From an uncultured Burkholderiales bacterium (GTDB lineage: Bacteria; Pseudomonadota; Gammaproteobacteria; Burkholderiales; Burkholderiaceae_C), in the NCBI GenBank assembly GCA_903871545.1, contig CAIQHG010000029.1:1-64000 (forward strand): a DNA stretch of 64,000 bases. Reading direction: 5' to 3'. The position numbers were made by a program, and so were the translations under genes. Under the pieces are notes generated by a model. That model worked only from the letters and a program-made list of their open reading frames with translations, was not told the DNA's origin and ran no database searches. Within the stretch, counting starts at the first letter, position 1; the number at the start of each line of letters is the position of its first letter. Positions 25,061-32,078 of this stretch are shown in pieces.

Positions 25061-26470
25061 ATGTTCAACAAAAAAGATTGGAACCAAAGACCGATATTTT
25101 TTTTGGTGATGATCTTTTGTGGACTATCTATTGGATGGTTAACACCTTCCTTTAACGAATGGTTAGTGCCAATTTTAAATGCTTATTTTAGTTTAGTAAA
25201 ACTGTTCGTCTTTCCCTTAGTTCTATTATCAATTATTTTCGGTCTTTCTCAATTTTCAACCTTACCTCAATCGCCTCAACGCTTTCTTTCTGCGCTTATT
25301 TTAAGCGTTGTGGGTCTAATGGTATGCGGATTACTTACTATTTTGATCTGTGAAATTTTCACTCCTGGATTGAAAATGCCAAATGAATTTCAAAAAATTA
25401 TTGGTGAATTATCATTAGAAAAAAATCAAGTAATTTCCATAGAATGGAAAAATAGTTTTACTGAAATTAAGATTAATGAGTTTGCGTCTTTAATTCCATC
25501 GAATCTTTTGAATGCTTTTGCTTATCAATCCTTAGCTCCCGCGATGATTGGCTCTTTGATATTTGCATTAGGATTTTCATTACTGCCAGTCTCCAAAAAT
25601 AAATATTTATTTGAAAGACTGGAAGTTCTTTACATAGCGCTCGAAAACTTAATCATAATAGTTAACAAAATAACGCCTTTTATAGCTCTTATTTTTGCCT
25701 CTAATTTAATTGCTTCTGCTCAGTTTAAATTTTTTGATTTATCAGTAAGTTTTCTCACGCCTTTCATAATTACGATAGCGTTGATAGGGTTTTTGTGCAG
25801 TTACATCATTTCATGGTTCGCTGAAATTAAATTTTCTTTAATCTTAAAATCTTTAACGAATGCCATGATGGTGTCTTTTTTGGCAAGAATGCCTGCCGCC
25901 GGAGTTCCTGAGGTTATTCAATGTCTTTGTGACCAATTTGGTTTCAAAAGAAGTATCGTCCGTTTTTTATCACCTCTTTTGCCAATATTTTTCAATGCGG
26001 GTGAGGTTGTATTCTATGTACTGATAACAATTTATATTTCTAACATTTATGGGCGCCCACTTGGTGAATCAGATCTTATTTGGATAGTAATGTGTTCAAT
26101 TTTATGTTCTCTTGTATCCTCATTTTCAGTAACCGCGGGGCCGACACTGATGTCTGCATTAATTGTGAAAGAGTTAAATATACCTTTTGATGCGTTTTTT
26201 CCAATTTTCTTTATTTTTGATTTTTTTATATCTGGTGCTAAAAGCTCCTTGGCAATTTTATTTTCTAGTTGTGTTGTGGCGGTTATATCCAAGGGACTTG
26301 AAAGAGATCCTGTTTCAAAAGAGTGGAATAATGACAATAATTTTGAACAATTTTATTTTTCATTTCAATTTAATAAAAAGATAGTTTTAATTATTCTTAT
26401 TTTATTTTTAATTTTTCTCATCACGGTGTTCCTACTTGGACTTGGTGAAGGTCTTACTGTTAACAATTAA
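25061..26470 (+). CDS. Second divergent DAACS-type membrane protein
   Basis: 469 residues, polytopic, with the same general plan as its upstream neighbour (FVFPLVLLSIIFGLSQ, ALGFSLLPVS, VSFLARMPAAGVPEVIQCLC, FFNAGEVVFYVLITIYISNIYG, LVSSFSVTAGPTLMSALIV). It departs even further from the family: NMDGT reads FFNAGEVVF, and helix 8 reads IFDFFISGAKSSLA without the D..DM.RT pattern. It ends with an extra hydrophobic helix (IVLIILILFLIFLITVFLLG, ~440-460) not usual in DAACS proteins. It begins 11 bp after the previous gene. Two adjacent degenerate copies suggest a heteromeric complex. Confidence 0.75.
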   Translation: MFNKKDWNQRPIFFLVMIFCGLSIGWLTPSFNEWLVPILNAYFSLVKLFVFPLVLLSIIFGLSQFSTLPQSPQRFLSALILSVVGLMVCGLLTILICEIFTPGLKMPNEFQKIIGELSLEKNQVISIEWKNSFTEIKINEFASLIPSNLLNAFAYQSLAPAMIGSLIFALGFSLLPVSKNKYLFERLEVLYIALENLIIIVNKITPFIALIFASNLIASAQFKFFDLSVSFLTPFIITIALIGFLCSYIISWFAEIKFSLILKSLTNAMMVSFLARMPAAGVPEVIQCLCDQFGFKRSIVRFLSPLLPIFFNAGEVVFYVLITIYISNIYGRPLGESDLIWIVMCSILCSLVSSFSVTAGPTLMSALIVKELNIPFDAFFPIFFIFDFFISGAKSSLAILFSSCVVAVISKGLERDPVSKEWNNDNNFEQFYFSFQFNKKIVLIILILFLIFLITVFLLGLGEGLTVNN

Positions 26471-26544
26471 TCTTTAGTTTTTCAAGCTCTTAGTTTTTGA
26501 CTTTAATATTGTTTTAATTAGCAAAATTACCCTTTTCATATTTC

Positions 26545-28014
26545 ATGATAATTTCTGCTACAAATAAACTAAATCGATTAGCTATACCTTTGGCATTGAA
26601 CTTATTTTTAATGTTCTACTTGGTAGTTTTCCATGCTGATTCTTGGTGGTGGTTATCTCCTCACGATCTAGTTTTGACTGATATCCAAGTCAAAATAGCA
26701 CAATTTATACAATTTATAGCGATTGCTAATCTGCTGTCACAAACGATTTGGTATTTACGTGACAAAACGGAAATGATTAGCTCTCTTACAGTTGTACCTA
26801 GATTAGCTATTCATATTACTAACTTTTTGATCTACTTTGTGTTTGCCTTAGCTGGTTTAAATTACGTTTTTAATCAAAGATTAGAGACTTTCATAGCAGC
26901 TTCAGGTATTTTTAGTATCGTAGTAGGGTTTGCGCTTAGGGGATTAGTTTCAGATTTCTTTTGCGGTATTGCTTTAGCAATTGACTCTAATATTCGCTCA
27001 GGTGATTGGCTACTAGTTACACACAAGGGGCGAGAATTCAAGGCCAAATTCATAGAGTTTAATTGGAGATTAACCTGCTTAGTAGATGGTGATGGTATTG
27101 GAATATTGATTCCTAATAGTGAGTTTTCAATGGTAACTGTCGTTAACTTAACTCGCCCCACCACAGTTGCCTGGTATAGAGTTAGTTTGCAACTGGATAC
27201 TACAGTTAATGAAAAGCAGGCTCTTACAATCTTACAAAATGCTGCCAATAAAGCCCTTAATGATGGACATGTTAATTCTTTCCCGCCTCCAACGGCCAGA
27301 ATATCAGCTGTCAGCAATGGAAGGATCACGTTCACTACCTCTTTTACTCTTCCTCCTGAGAGACTCAGTGAAACCGCCATTCATCAAATTTTAATGAATA
27401 GCTTGATGTTCTTAAAAATTGCTGATATTAGCGTAATAAGCTTAGCTCATCAAACCAAAATAATTTCGCAGGACCATCTTGCGTCCTCCAAACCAGTTGA
27501 ACAAATTGAACTCCTTGCAAGAGTTAGAGCGTTATCGTTACTACCGTTTTTCTTTTTTATACCACCAGATGATTTAATGCTTCTTGCGCAGACTACTGCA
27601 GTTCGAAAAGTTTCTAAAAATGCAGAAATTTTCAAAAAAGGGGATGATGCTCAAAGCATGTTTGTGGTTCTTGAAGGCTCATTCCAAGTCATATTAGATG
27701 ATGACGGCAAGCAACTAACGGTGGCTAATATTTGGCCGGGAGAATACTTTGGAGAGATGTCATTATTTACCGGAGCACCCCGATCAGCTACGATTGTCGC
27801 GCAAAATGATTCCACCGTAATAGAGATCGGTAAGAAGACTGTAGAGGGACTTTTTAATTCTCATCCCTCATTTGCGAATACGATTGCAAACATAATTGAA
27901 GAACGTATGGCGATTAATTCAAAGAAAATCACAGAGGAGAATAATGCTGTGCAATCTACTGCTAAAACTTCCATAGGTTTGCTTACATCGATCAAATCTT
28001 TTTTTAATCTTTAA
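26545..28014 (+). CDS. MscS-family channel with C-terminal cyclic-nucleotide-binding domain (bCNG type)
   Basis: 489 residues. Four N-terminal hydrophobic segments lead to the pore helix and beta domain of MscS (AASGIFSIVVGFALRGLVSD, IRSGDWLLV, EFNWRLTCL, ILIPNSEFSMVTVVNLTRP, about residues 115-210). Residues ~345-460 are a cyclic-nucleotide-binding fold with phosphate-binding cassette FGEMSLFTGAPRSATI near 402-417. This architecture matches the bacterial cyclic-nucleotide-gated (bCNG) channels described within the MscS superfamily, which are thought to be gated by cNMP rather than by tension. It lies 74 bp after the symporter genes in the same direction and may share their transcript. A nucleotide cyclase lies 13.5 kb away. 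Confidence 0.92.
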   Translation: MIISATNKLNRLAIPLALNLFLMFYLVVFHADSWWWLSPHDLVLTDIQVKIAQFIQFIAIANLLSQTIWYLRDKTEMISSLTVVPRLAIHITNFLIYFVFALAGLNYVFNQRLETFIAASGIFSIVVGFALRGLVSDFFCGIALAIDSNIRSGDWLLVTHKGREFKAKFIEFNWRLTCLVDGDGIGILIPNSEFSMVTVVNLTRPTTVAWYRVSLQLDTTVNEKQALTILQNAANKALNDGHVNSFPPPTARISAVSNGRITFTTSFTLPPERLSETAIHQILMNSLMFLKIADISVISLAHQTKIISQDHLASSKPVEQIELLARVRALSLLPFFFFIPPDDLMLLAQTTAVRKVSKNAEIFKKGDDAQSMFVVLEGSFQVILDDDGKQLTVANIWPGEYFGEMSLFTGAPRSATIVAQNDSTVIEIGKKTVEGLFNSHPSFANTIANIIEERMAINSKKITEENNAVQSTAKTSIGLLTSIKSFFNL

Positions 28015-28264
28015 ACAGACCCACTCATTACGAAATTTACCATGTTTGGATTCAAACTCACTCATTGGTTTAATCTCATAATTTTTTTGGGTTGTTGATA
28101 CTAGGCAATGCAATACGTCGGTACTTACCAGGGACAGTTGTGATTGCAATTATCAAACATACGCCCAATTCGTTTTCATTAAGTAGATCAACTGATGTAA
28201 AAATCGGGCTCACCATTGCTGAGGTGTCAAAAAAGCTTGATCTTACTTACAAGGCATTCCTTAA

Positions 28265-28912
28265 CTATAAATTAGTTAGGACAGTTTGGACATTGGTATT
28301 AGTTTTTGTCAATGAACTCTTAATGTCACTGACCTTTGAGGGGGCGGGAGTTAAATTAATAGAAAATGACGAGGCAGTTGCAATGGATGATTTCACATCG
28401 GCTAACGCACTATTTATTTTGGGTAAAACCTGTGCCCCCTCAATCTGCAAAGATGACAAATCAGGCAAAATTGCAGACAGGGATGGAAGCGCTGTAATTT
28501 TCGCCAGGGAGGTCAAAGATCTAAGGGACGAAACACTAGTTGAACTATCGGGGAGAACTAGCTTACCTAAAAATTGTCTTCTAGCCGTTTCCTCTACGAT
28601 TATTACAGCTTCACTTTGCAATCTCCCTGCGAGTGAATTTAACCACTGATTTGCGCCTAAATTAGAACCTGCAGATGCGGAACCCGTCTTCTGTAAAAGC
28701 CACCTCAACTCTGATAATGCGCCGGGATCTCCCATCCAGTATCTTAAATAAGATAGGGCGTCCTCTGAGCTGGAGAAAGTACGGCGCAAACCCACTGGGG
28801 ACCCAAAAGTAAGACCTGAAAAATTAACATCTACAGTCTCACTTGACATGCCGGAGTCATAAAAGGTGACTCTAGCGTTATGGCGCCAAAGAGATACTAA
28901 GGGTTGTAGCAT
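28265..28912 (-). CDS. Hypothetical protein, two-part, unknown function
   Basis: 215 residues, not recognised. The N-terminal 120 residues look like a folded domain (NARVTFYDSGMSSETVDVNF, GLTFGSPVGLRRTFSSSEDA, LSYLRYWMGDPGALSELRWL, RLQSEAVIIVEETARRQFLG). Residues ~120-215 are a low-complexity Ser/Leu/Thr-rich helix-like tail. There is no signal peptide. It is convergent with the MscS-type gene and upstream of nothing obvious; a rightward frame over the same DNA (28092-28649) lacks family-like features and I treat it as a shadow. The proximity to the T6SS module raises the possibility of an effector or chaperone, without direct evidence. Confidence 0.55.
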   Translation of the reverse strand: MLQPLVSLWRHNARVTFYDSGMSSETVDVNFSGLTFGSPVGLRRTFSSSEDALSYLRYWMGDPGALSELRWLLQKTGSASAGSNLGANQWLNSLAGRLQSEAVIIVEETARRQFLGKLVLPDSSTSVSSLRSLTSLAKITALPSLSAILPDLSSLQIEGAQVLPKINSALADVKSSIATASSFSINLTPAPSKVSDIKSSLTKTNTNVQTVLTNL

Positions 28913-29046
28913 TTCGTTAAATTGGAGAATTAGTACTTTTTTAAGAGATTGTTAGGAGTATTTTATAACTGAATAATCTTGAACAAAACTACAAATAATT
29001 TAATTTAAAGCATAGACTCGCAAATTTACAAAAAAACAAAAAAGGA

Positions 29047-30309
29047 CTAAATTGATTTAGCAATTGGGGAAACAAACGCAGCTACACCAACATTACCTTG
29101 TACGTGGCTAGTAGTACGAATCATGTCTACTATGGGATCAACTGCAATTAACAATACCACGACTGCTTCGCTGGGTAGCTTTATGAGATCACAAACAATT
29201 GCGACAGTTGCTACTGTTAGTAAGCCGGTACTACCTGCGCTTGCTATCCCAGCTAATATGCTACCCAAACCTATTAAAAATAATGTAGAAACATTTAATG
29301 GAGCGCCGTAAATGTTCGCAATAAACACTGTAGTAATAGCATAGTAAACCACACTGCCTATGCGATTAACTGTAAAGCTAAGTGGAATTGTTAGTTCAAC
29401 GCAGGTTTTATCAAAGTGCAACCTCGTAAGAGCCTCTTGAGCATAAGGGATACAAGTCACACTACTGCGCGAACTCACCGCAACAATCATGGCTTGCTTG
29501 GTTTCACGAATTACATGGGCTAACGTACCGCCAGCACGTATCCAAATCAATAAAGTACCTGCAACTACAACTAACAAACCACCTAAAAACTGTTGGTAAA
29601 TGAACTCAATCATCGTTCCAAATATGCCAATACCGACTTTTGCGACCTGAGCACCTATCATTGTGAATAAAGCTATGGGTAAGAGATAGTTTAAAAATTT
29701 AAATATCAAAGTACTGGCTTGTTGCACACTTTGAAGAGTTTCGATAATTATTTGTAATCCAGGAGATTTAATATTCCCCAGTGCTATTCCAAAAATCAAA
29801 CAAAAAATAACAATCTTCAAAGTTTCACCACGATCTAATGTGGCAAATATATTTTCAGGAATAAATTTCATGGTCAACTCTGAAAAACTGGATTTAGCAG
29901 GCTCTGGCATTGGCTCTTGTAAGGTAATCGTTAAATCCGATGATTGGTCTTTATCATTAATTAAAGATCCTAGTTGAATTTTTTTCTCTGGGGTCATCTC
30001 ACTGCCACTGAGTGTTACACAGAGTATGCCTATGACTGAGGCTATCACCATACTTCCCAAAAAACCTATTACGATGCGATGGATCAAATCTTTACTTCCA
30101 TCTTTGCGCAGGAGGTTAATAACGCTCACAAGGATAGTTGCAAACAAGAAAGGTAAAACCACAACTTTGAGCAAGCTTATATAGATGTCGCCAACAGATT
30201 CAAACAGTGTAATTGTATCCGGGCTATAAATACCGCCTAAAACACCAGCAAAAATAGACGCTGCAACCGTCAGTGGACTAATCAATAAGCTTTTGATTGA
30301 ATTTAACAT
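29047..30309 (-). CDS. DAACS family dicarboxylate/amino acid:cation symporter
   Basis: 420-residue membrane protein of the GltP/DctA superfamily, closer to the norm than the two copies at 23760-26470. Family blocks are GDIYISLLKVVVLPFLFATI, LTMKFIPENIFATLDRGETL, hairpin-1 AVSSRSSVTCIPYAQEAL, hairpin-2 ASAGSTGLLTVATVAIV, LPSEAVVVLLIAVDPIVDMI and RTTSHVQGNVGVA. The helix-7 NMDGT is VNRIGSVVYY, and the final Asn/Asp pair of helix 8 is changed (SHVQGN), so coupling or substrate may differ from GltP. It is paired with a binding-protein gene 6 bp upstream, mirroring the arrangement on the other strand. Confidence 0.9.
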   Translation of the reverse strand: MLNSIKSLLISPLTVAASIFAGVLGGIYSPDTITLFESVGDIYISLLKVVVLPFLFATILVSVINLLRKDGSKDLIHRIVIGFLGSMVIASVIGILCVTLSGSEMTPEKKIQLGSLINDKDQSSDLTITLQEPMPEPAKSSFSELTMKFIPENIFATLDRGETLKIVIFCLIFGIALGNIKSPGLQIIIETLQSVQQASTLIFKFLNYLLPIALFTMIGAQVAKVGIGIFGTMIEFIYQQFLGGLLVVVAGTLLIWIRAGGTLAHVIRETKQAMIVAVSSRSSVTCIPYAQEALTRLHFDKTCVELTIPLSFTVNRIGSVVYYAITTVFIANIYGAPLNVSTLFLIGLGSILAGIASAGSTGLLTVATVAIVCDLIKLPSEAVVVLLIAVDPIVDMIRTTSHVQGNVGVAAFVSPIAKSI

Positions 30310-30315
30310 ATGAGT

Positions 30316-31143
30316 CTATGGTTTTTGTAGATTATTTTCTTGTTTGTATCTCTCGATAAGTTTTTTAGTCGAAATATTATTGTATTCATTAGCAATTACA
30401 TGATTAATTATTGCGAGCAAACGAGGTGAATTTTTATTAACCGCAACAGCAATATTGTCTACTCGATCGCTGATGGTGATTGTTTTGGTGCTGAGGGCAG
30501 CACGGGGTTTTTGCAAAATAGTTTTTTTAATTTCTAATTCATCACGATACCCACCTGCACTTCTTCCCTCAATAACATCGTCAACTATTTCATCCCAATT
30601 AGTTTTTGGTATAAATTCTGCGTTTGGAAAATTAACACGTGCAAAAGTATCGTAACTTGTATCTTTTATAAAGCTTAAGCGTCCATTGAAATTTCTTATC
30701 ACTTGGTAAACTTCCTGTCCACCAGAGTTTTGGCTTATCCATAAACGATTGACAATCATAGCCTGCTTGAGCTTAACGTAAGGAGCGCTGAAAGATACAG
30801 TTAGTAAACGGGGACCAGTGATTGATAATTTACTCACGGCTAAGTCAGCACGACCGTCTTTTACTTGTTCGACAACTTCCGCAAAACTTTCTGCATCCCG
30901 CCTAAAACGAACTGGAATGTTCATTATCAAACCAATACTTTTTGCTATGTCCACATCCAATCCATGGATATTACTTTCATCTCCGCTAAAAAAGGGTATG
31001 GAATCTTTTTTGGTCATAGCAACCACCAAAAAATTTCGCTCTTTTATTGCATCAACGTCAGATTTAAAAGAATCCGCGGGTTTAAGGGGCTCAGCAAGGG
31101 ATAAATTGCATACAAATAAAACAAAAAGAAGCAATTTTTTCAT
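30316..31143 (-). CDS. Periplasmic solute-binding protein, family 3 (amino-acid type)
   Basis: 275 residues with a Sec signal peptide (MKKLLLFVLFVCNLSLAEP, cleavage near residue 17). SBP_bac_3 features are IHGLDVDIAKSIGLIMNIPVR, FAEVVEQVKDGRADLAVSKL, SITGPRLLTVSFSAPY (with the conserved Arg that binds a substrate carboxylate) and RSAGGYRDELE (with an Asp near the expected amine-binding position). It therefore looks like a working amino-acid or amine binder. It is the first gene of a two-gene operon with the symporter at 29047. The ~440-bp AT-rich region upstream contains a perfect inverted repeat at 31207-31230. Confidence 0.9.
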   Translation of the reverse strand: MKKLLLFVLFVCNLSLAEPLKPADSFKSDVDAIKERNFLVVAMTKKDSIPFFSGDESNIHGLDVDIAKSIGLIMNIPVRFRRDAESFAEVVEQVKDGRADLAVSKLSITGPRLLTVSFSAPYVKLKQAMIVNRLWISQNSGGQEVYQVIRNFNGRLSFIKDTSYDTFARVNFPNAEFIPKTNWDEIVDDVIEGRSAGGYRDELEIKKTILQKPRAALSTKTITISDRVDNIAVAVNKNSPRLLAIINHVIANEYNNISTKKLIERYKQENNLQKP

Positions 31144-31584
31144 AAGAAAAATCGATATTACTGAGTCAAAAAGAGCTATTGTATTTTATTTAAATACTTT
31201 TTTAAATTTAACTTAATTTGTTAAGTTAAATAGAAATTTCATTGGTTTTCCATTGTTTTTTTCCAATAGATTAATTTAATTTGATCAAAACTCTCATTTG
31301 AATGGGGAGCTGATTTTGTAAATAGTTTTTTTATTAATGTTTTTTACAATGTTCATACTCAAGATTTATAGAATTTCATACATAGTTTGCTCCTAATCGA
31401 CCGTCCTGGTGTATGAATTTGTTTTTATTAGAACTTGTTAATTTGAATACCAAAGTTATCGCTACACAGGGTAACCACTTAGACAATCCCCTTTAAATAA
31501 ATTGTCTACTCTTAGTACATAAAATTTTAATTTCATTATCTACTTTATCGATATATAAAAAATCACTTCAGGAGAGTTTTACAT
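31144..31584. promoter_or_regulatory. Divergent intergenic region, binding protein versus cox operon
   Basis: About 440 bp, very AT-rich, between two divergent operons, so promoters for both should lie here. It holds one clear element, the inverted repeat at 31207-31230, and a strong Shine-Dalgarno (CAGGAGAG, about 31570-31577) before coxS. I see no gene and no confident -35/-10 pair. Confidence 0.5.
31207..31230. repeat. Perfect 10-bp inverted repeat, possible operator
   Basis: TTTAACTTAA (31207-31216), spacer TTTG, TTAAGTTAAA (31221-31230): a perfect 24-base dyad lying 64 bp upstream of the leftward binding-protein start and ~355 bp upstream of coxS. No T-run follows on either strand, so it is more like a regulator-binding site than a terminator. 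Confidence 0.6.
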
Positions 31585-32052
31585 ATGAAAACACATCTCA
31601 CCGTCAATGGTAAAGAATTTGATTTGGAAGCTGTTCCAAATACACTTTTAGTCCATGCCCTACGTGAACACCTTGGACTAACTGGCACGCATGTGGGTTG
31701 CGATACCGCTCAATGCGGCGCATGCACCGTAATCATCAATGGTGATTCGGTCAAATCTTGCAATGTATTGCTTGCTCAAGTGACAAATGCTCAGATTACC
31801 ACCATAGAAGGCCTGGCTAAACAAGACGGGACCATGCACCCAATGCAAGCAGCATTCAAAGAATGTCACGGCTTGCAGTGTGGTTTTTGCACCCCAGGCA
31901 TGGTCATGAGTTCACTCGATTTATGTAAGAAACACCCTAATGCTAATGAGAGAGAAATTCGAGAGCTTTTGGAGGGCAATTTATGCCGTTGTACTGGATA
32001 TCAAAACATTATTAAAGCCGTGCAGCACGGTGCTGCAACGATGAAATCTTAA
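31585..32052 (+). CDS. coxS: Molybdenum hydroxylase iron-sulfur subunit (CoxS family)
   Basis: Small subunit of a CO-dehydrogenase-like molybdenum hydroxylase, carrying two [2Fe-2S] clusters that pass electrons from the Mo site to FAD. The ferredoxin-type cluster ligands are Cys39, Cys44, Cys47 and Cys59 ([10 protein letters not shown]...SC). The second cluster uses Cys99, Cys102, Cys134 and Cys136 (CGFC...CRC). The length (155 aa) is typical. A strong Shine-Dalgarno is present. It opens the S-L-M-D-E operon, the gene order usual for form II enzymes (form I is M-S-L). Confidence 0.94.
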   Translation: MKTHLTVNGKEFDLEAVPNTLLVHALREHLGLTGTHVGCDTAQCGACTVIINGDSVKSCNVLLAQVTNAQITTIEGLAKQDGTMHPMQAAFKECHGLQCGFCTPGMVMSSLDLCKKHPNANEREIRELLEGNLCRCTGYQNIIKAVQHGAATMKS

Positions 32053-32078
32053 ATCAAAACTATTTTGGAGACATAACC

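Noticed and set aside
28092-28649. A 185-codon rightward frame opposite the hypothetical gene at 28265-28912
   Set aside because: It has no domain-like features, contains no convincing ribosome binding site, and mostly overlaps the better-looking leftward frame, so I treat it as a shadow.
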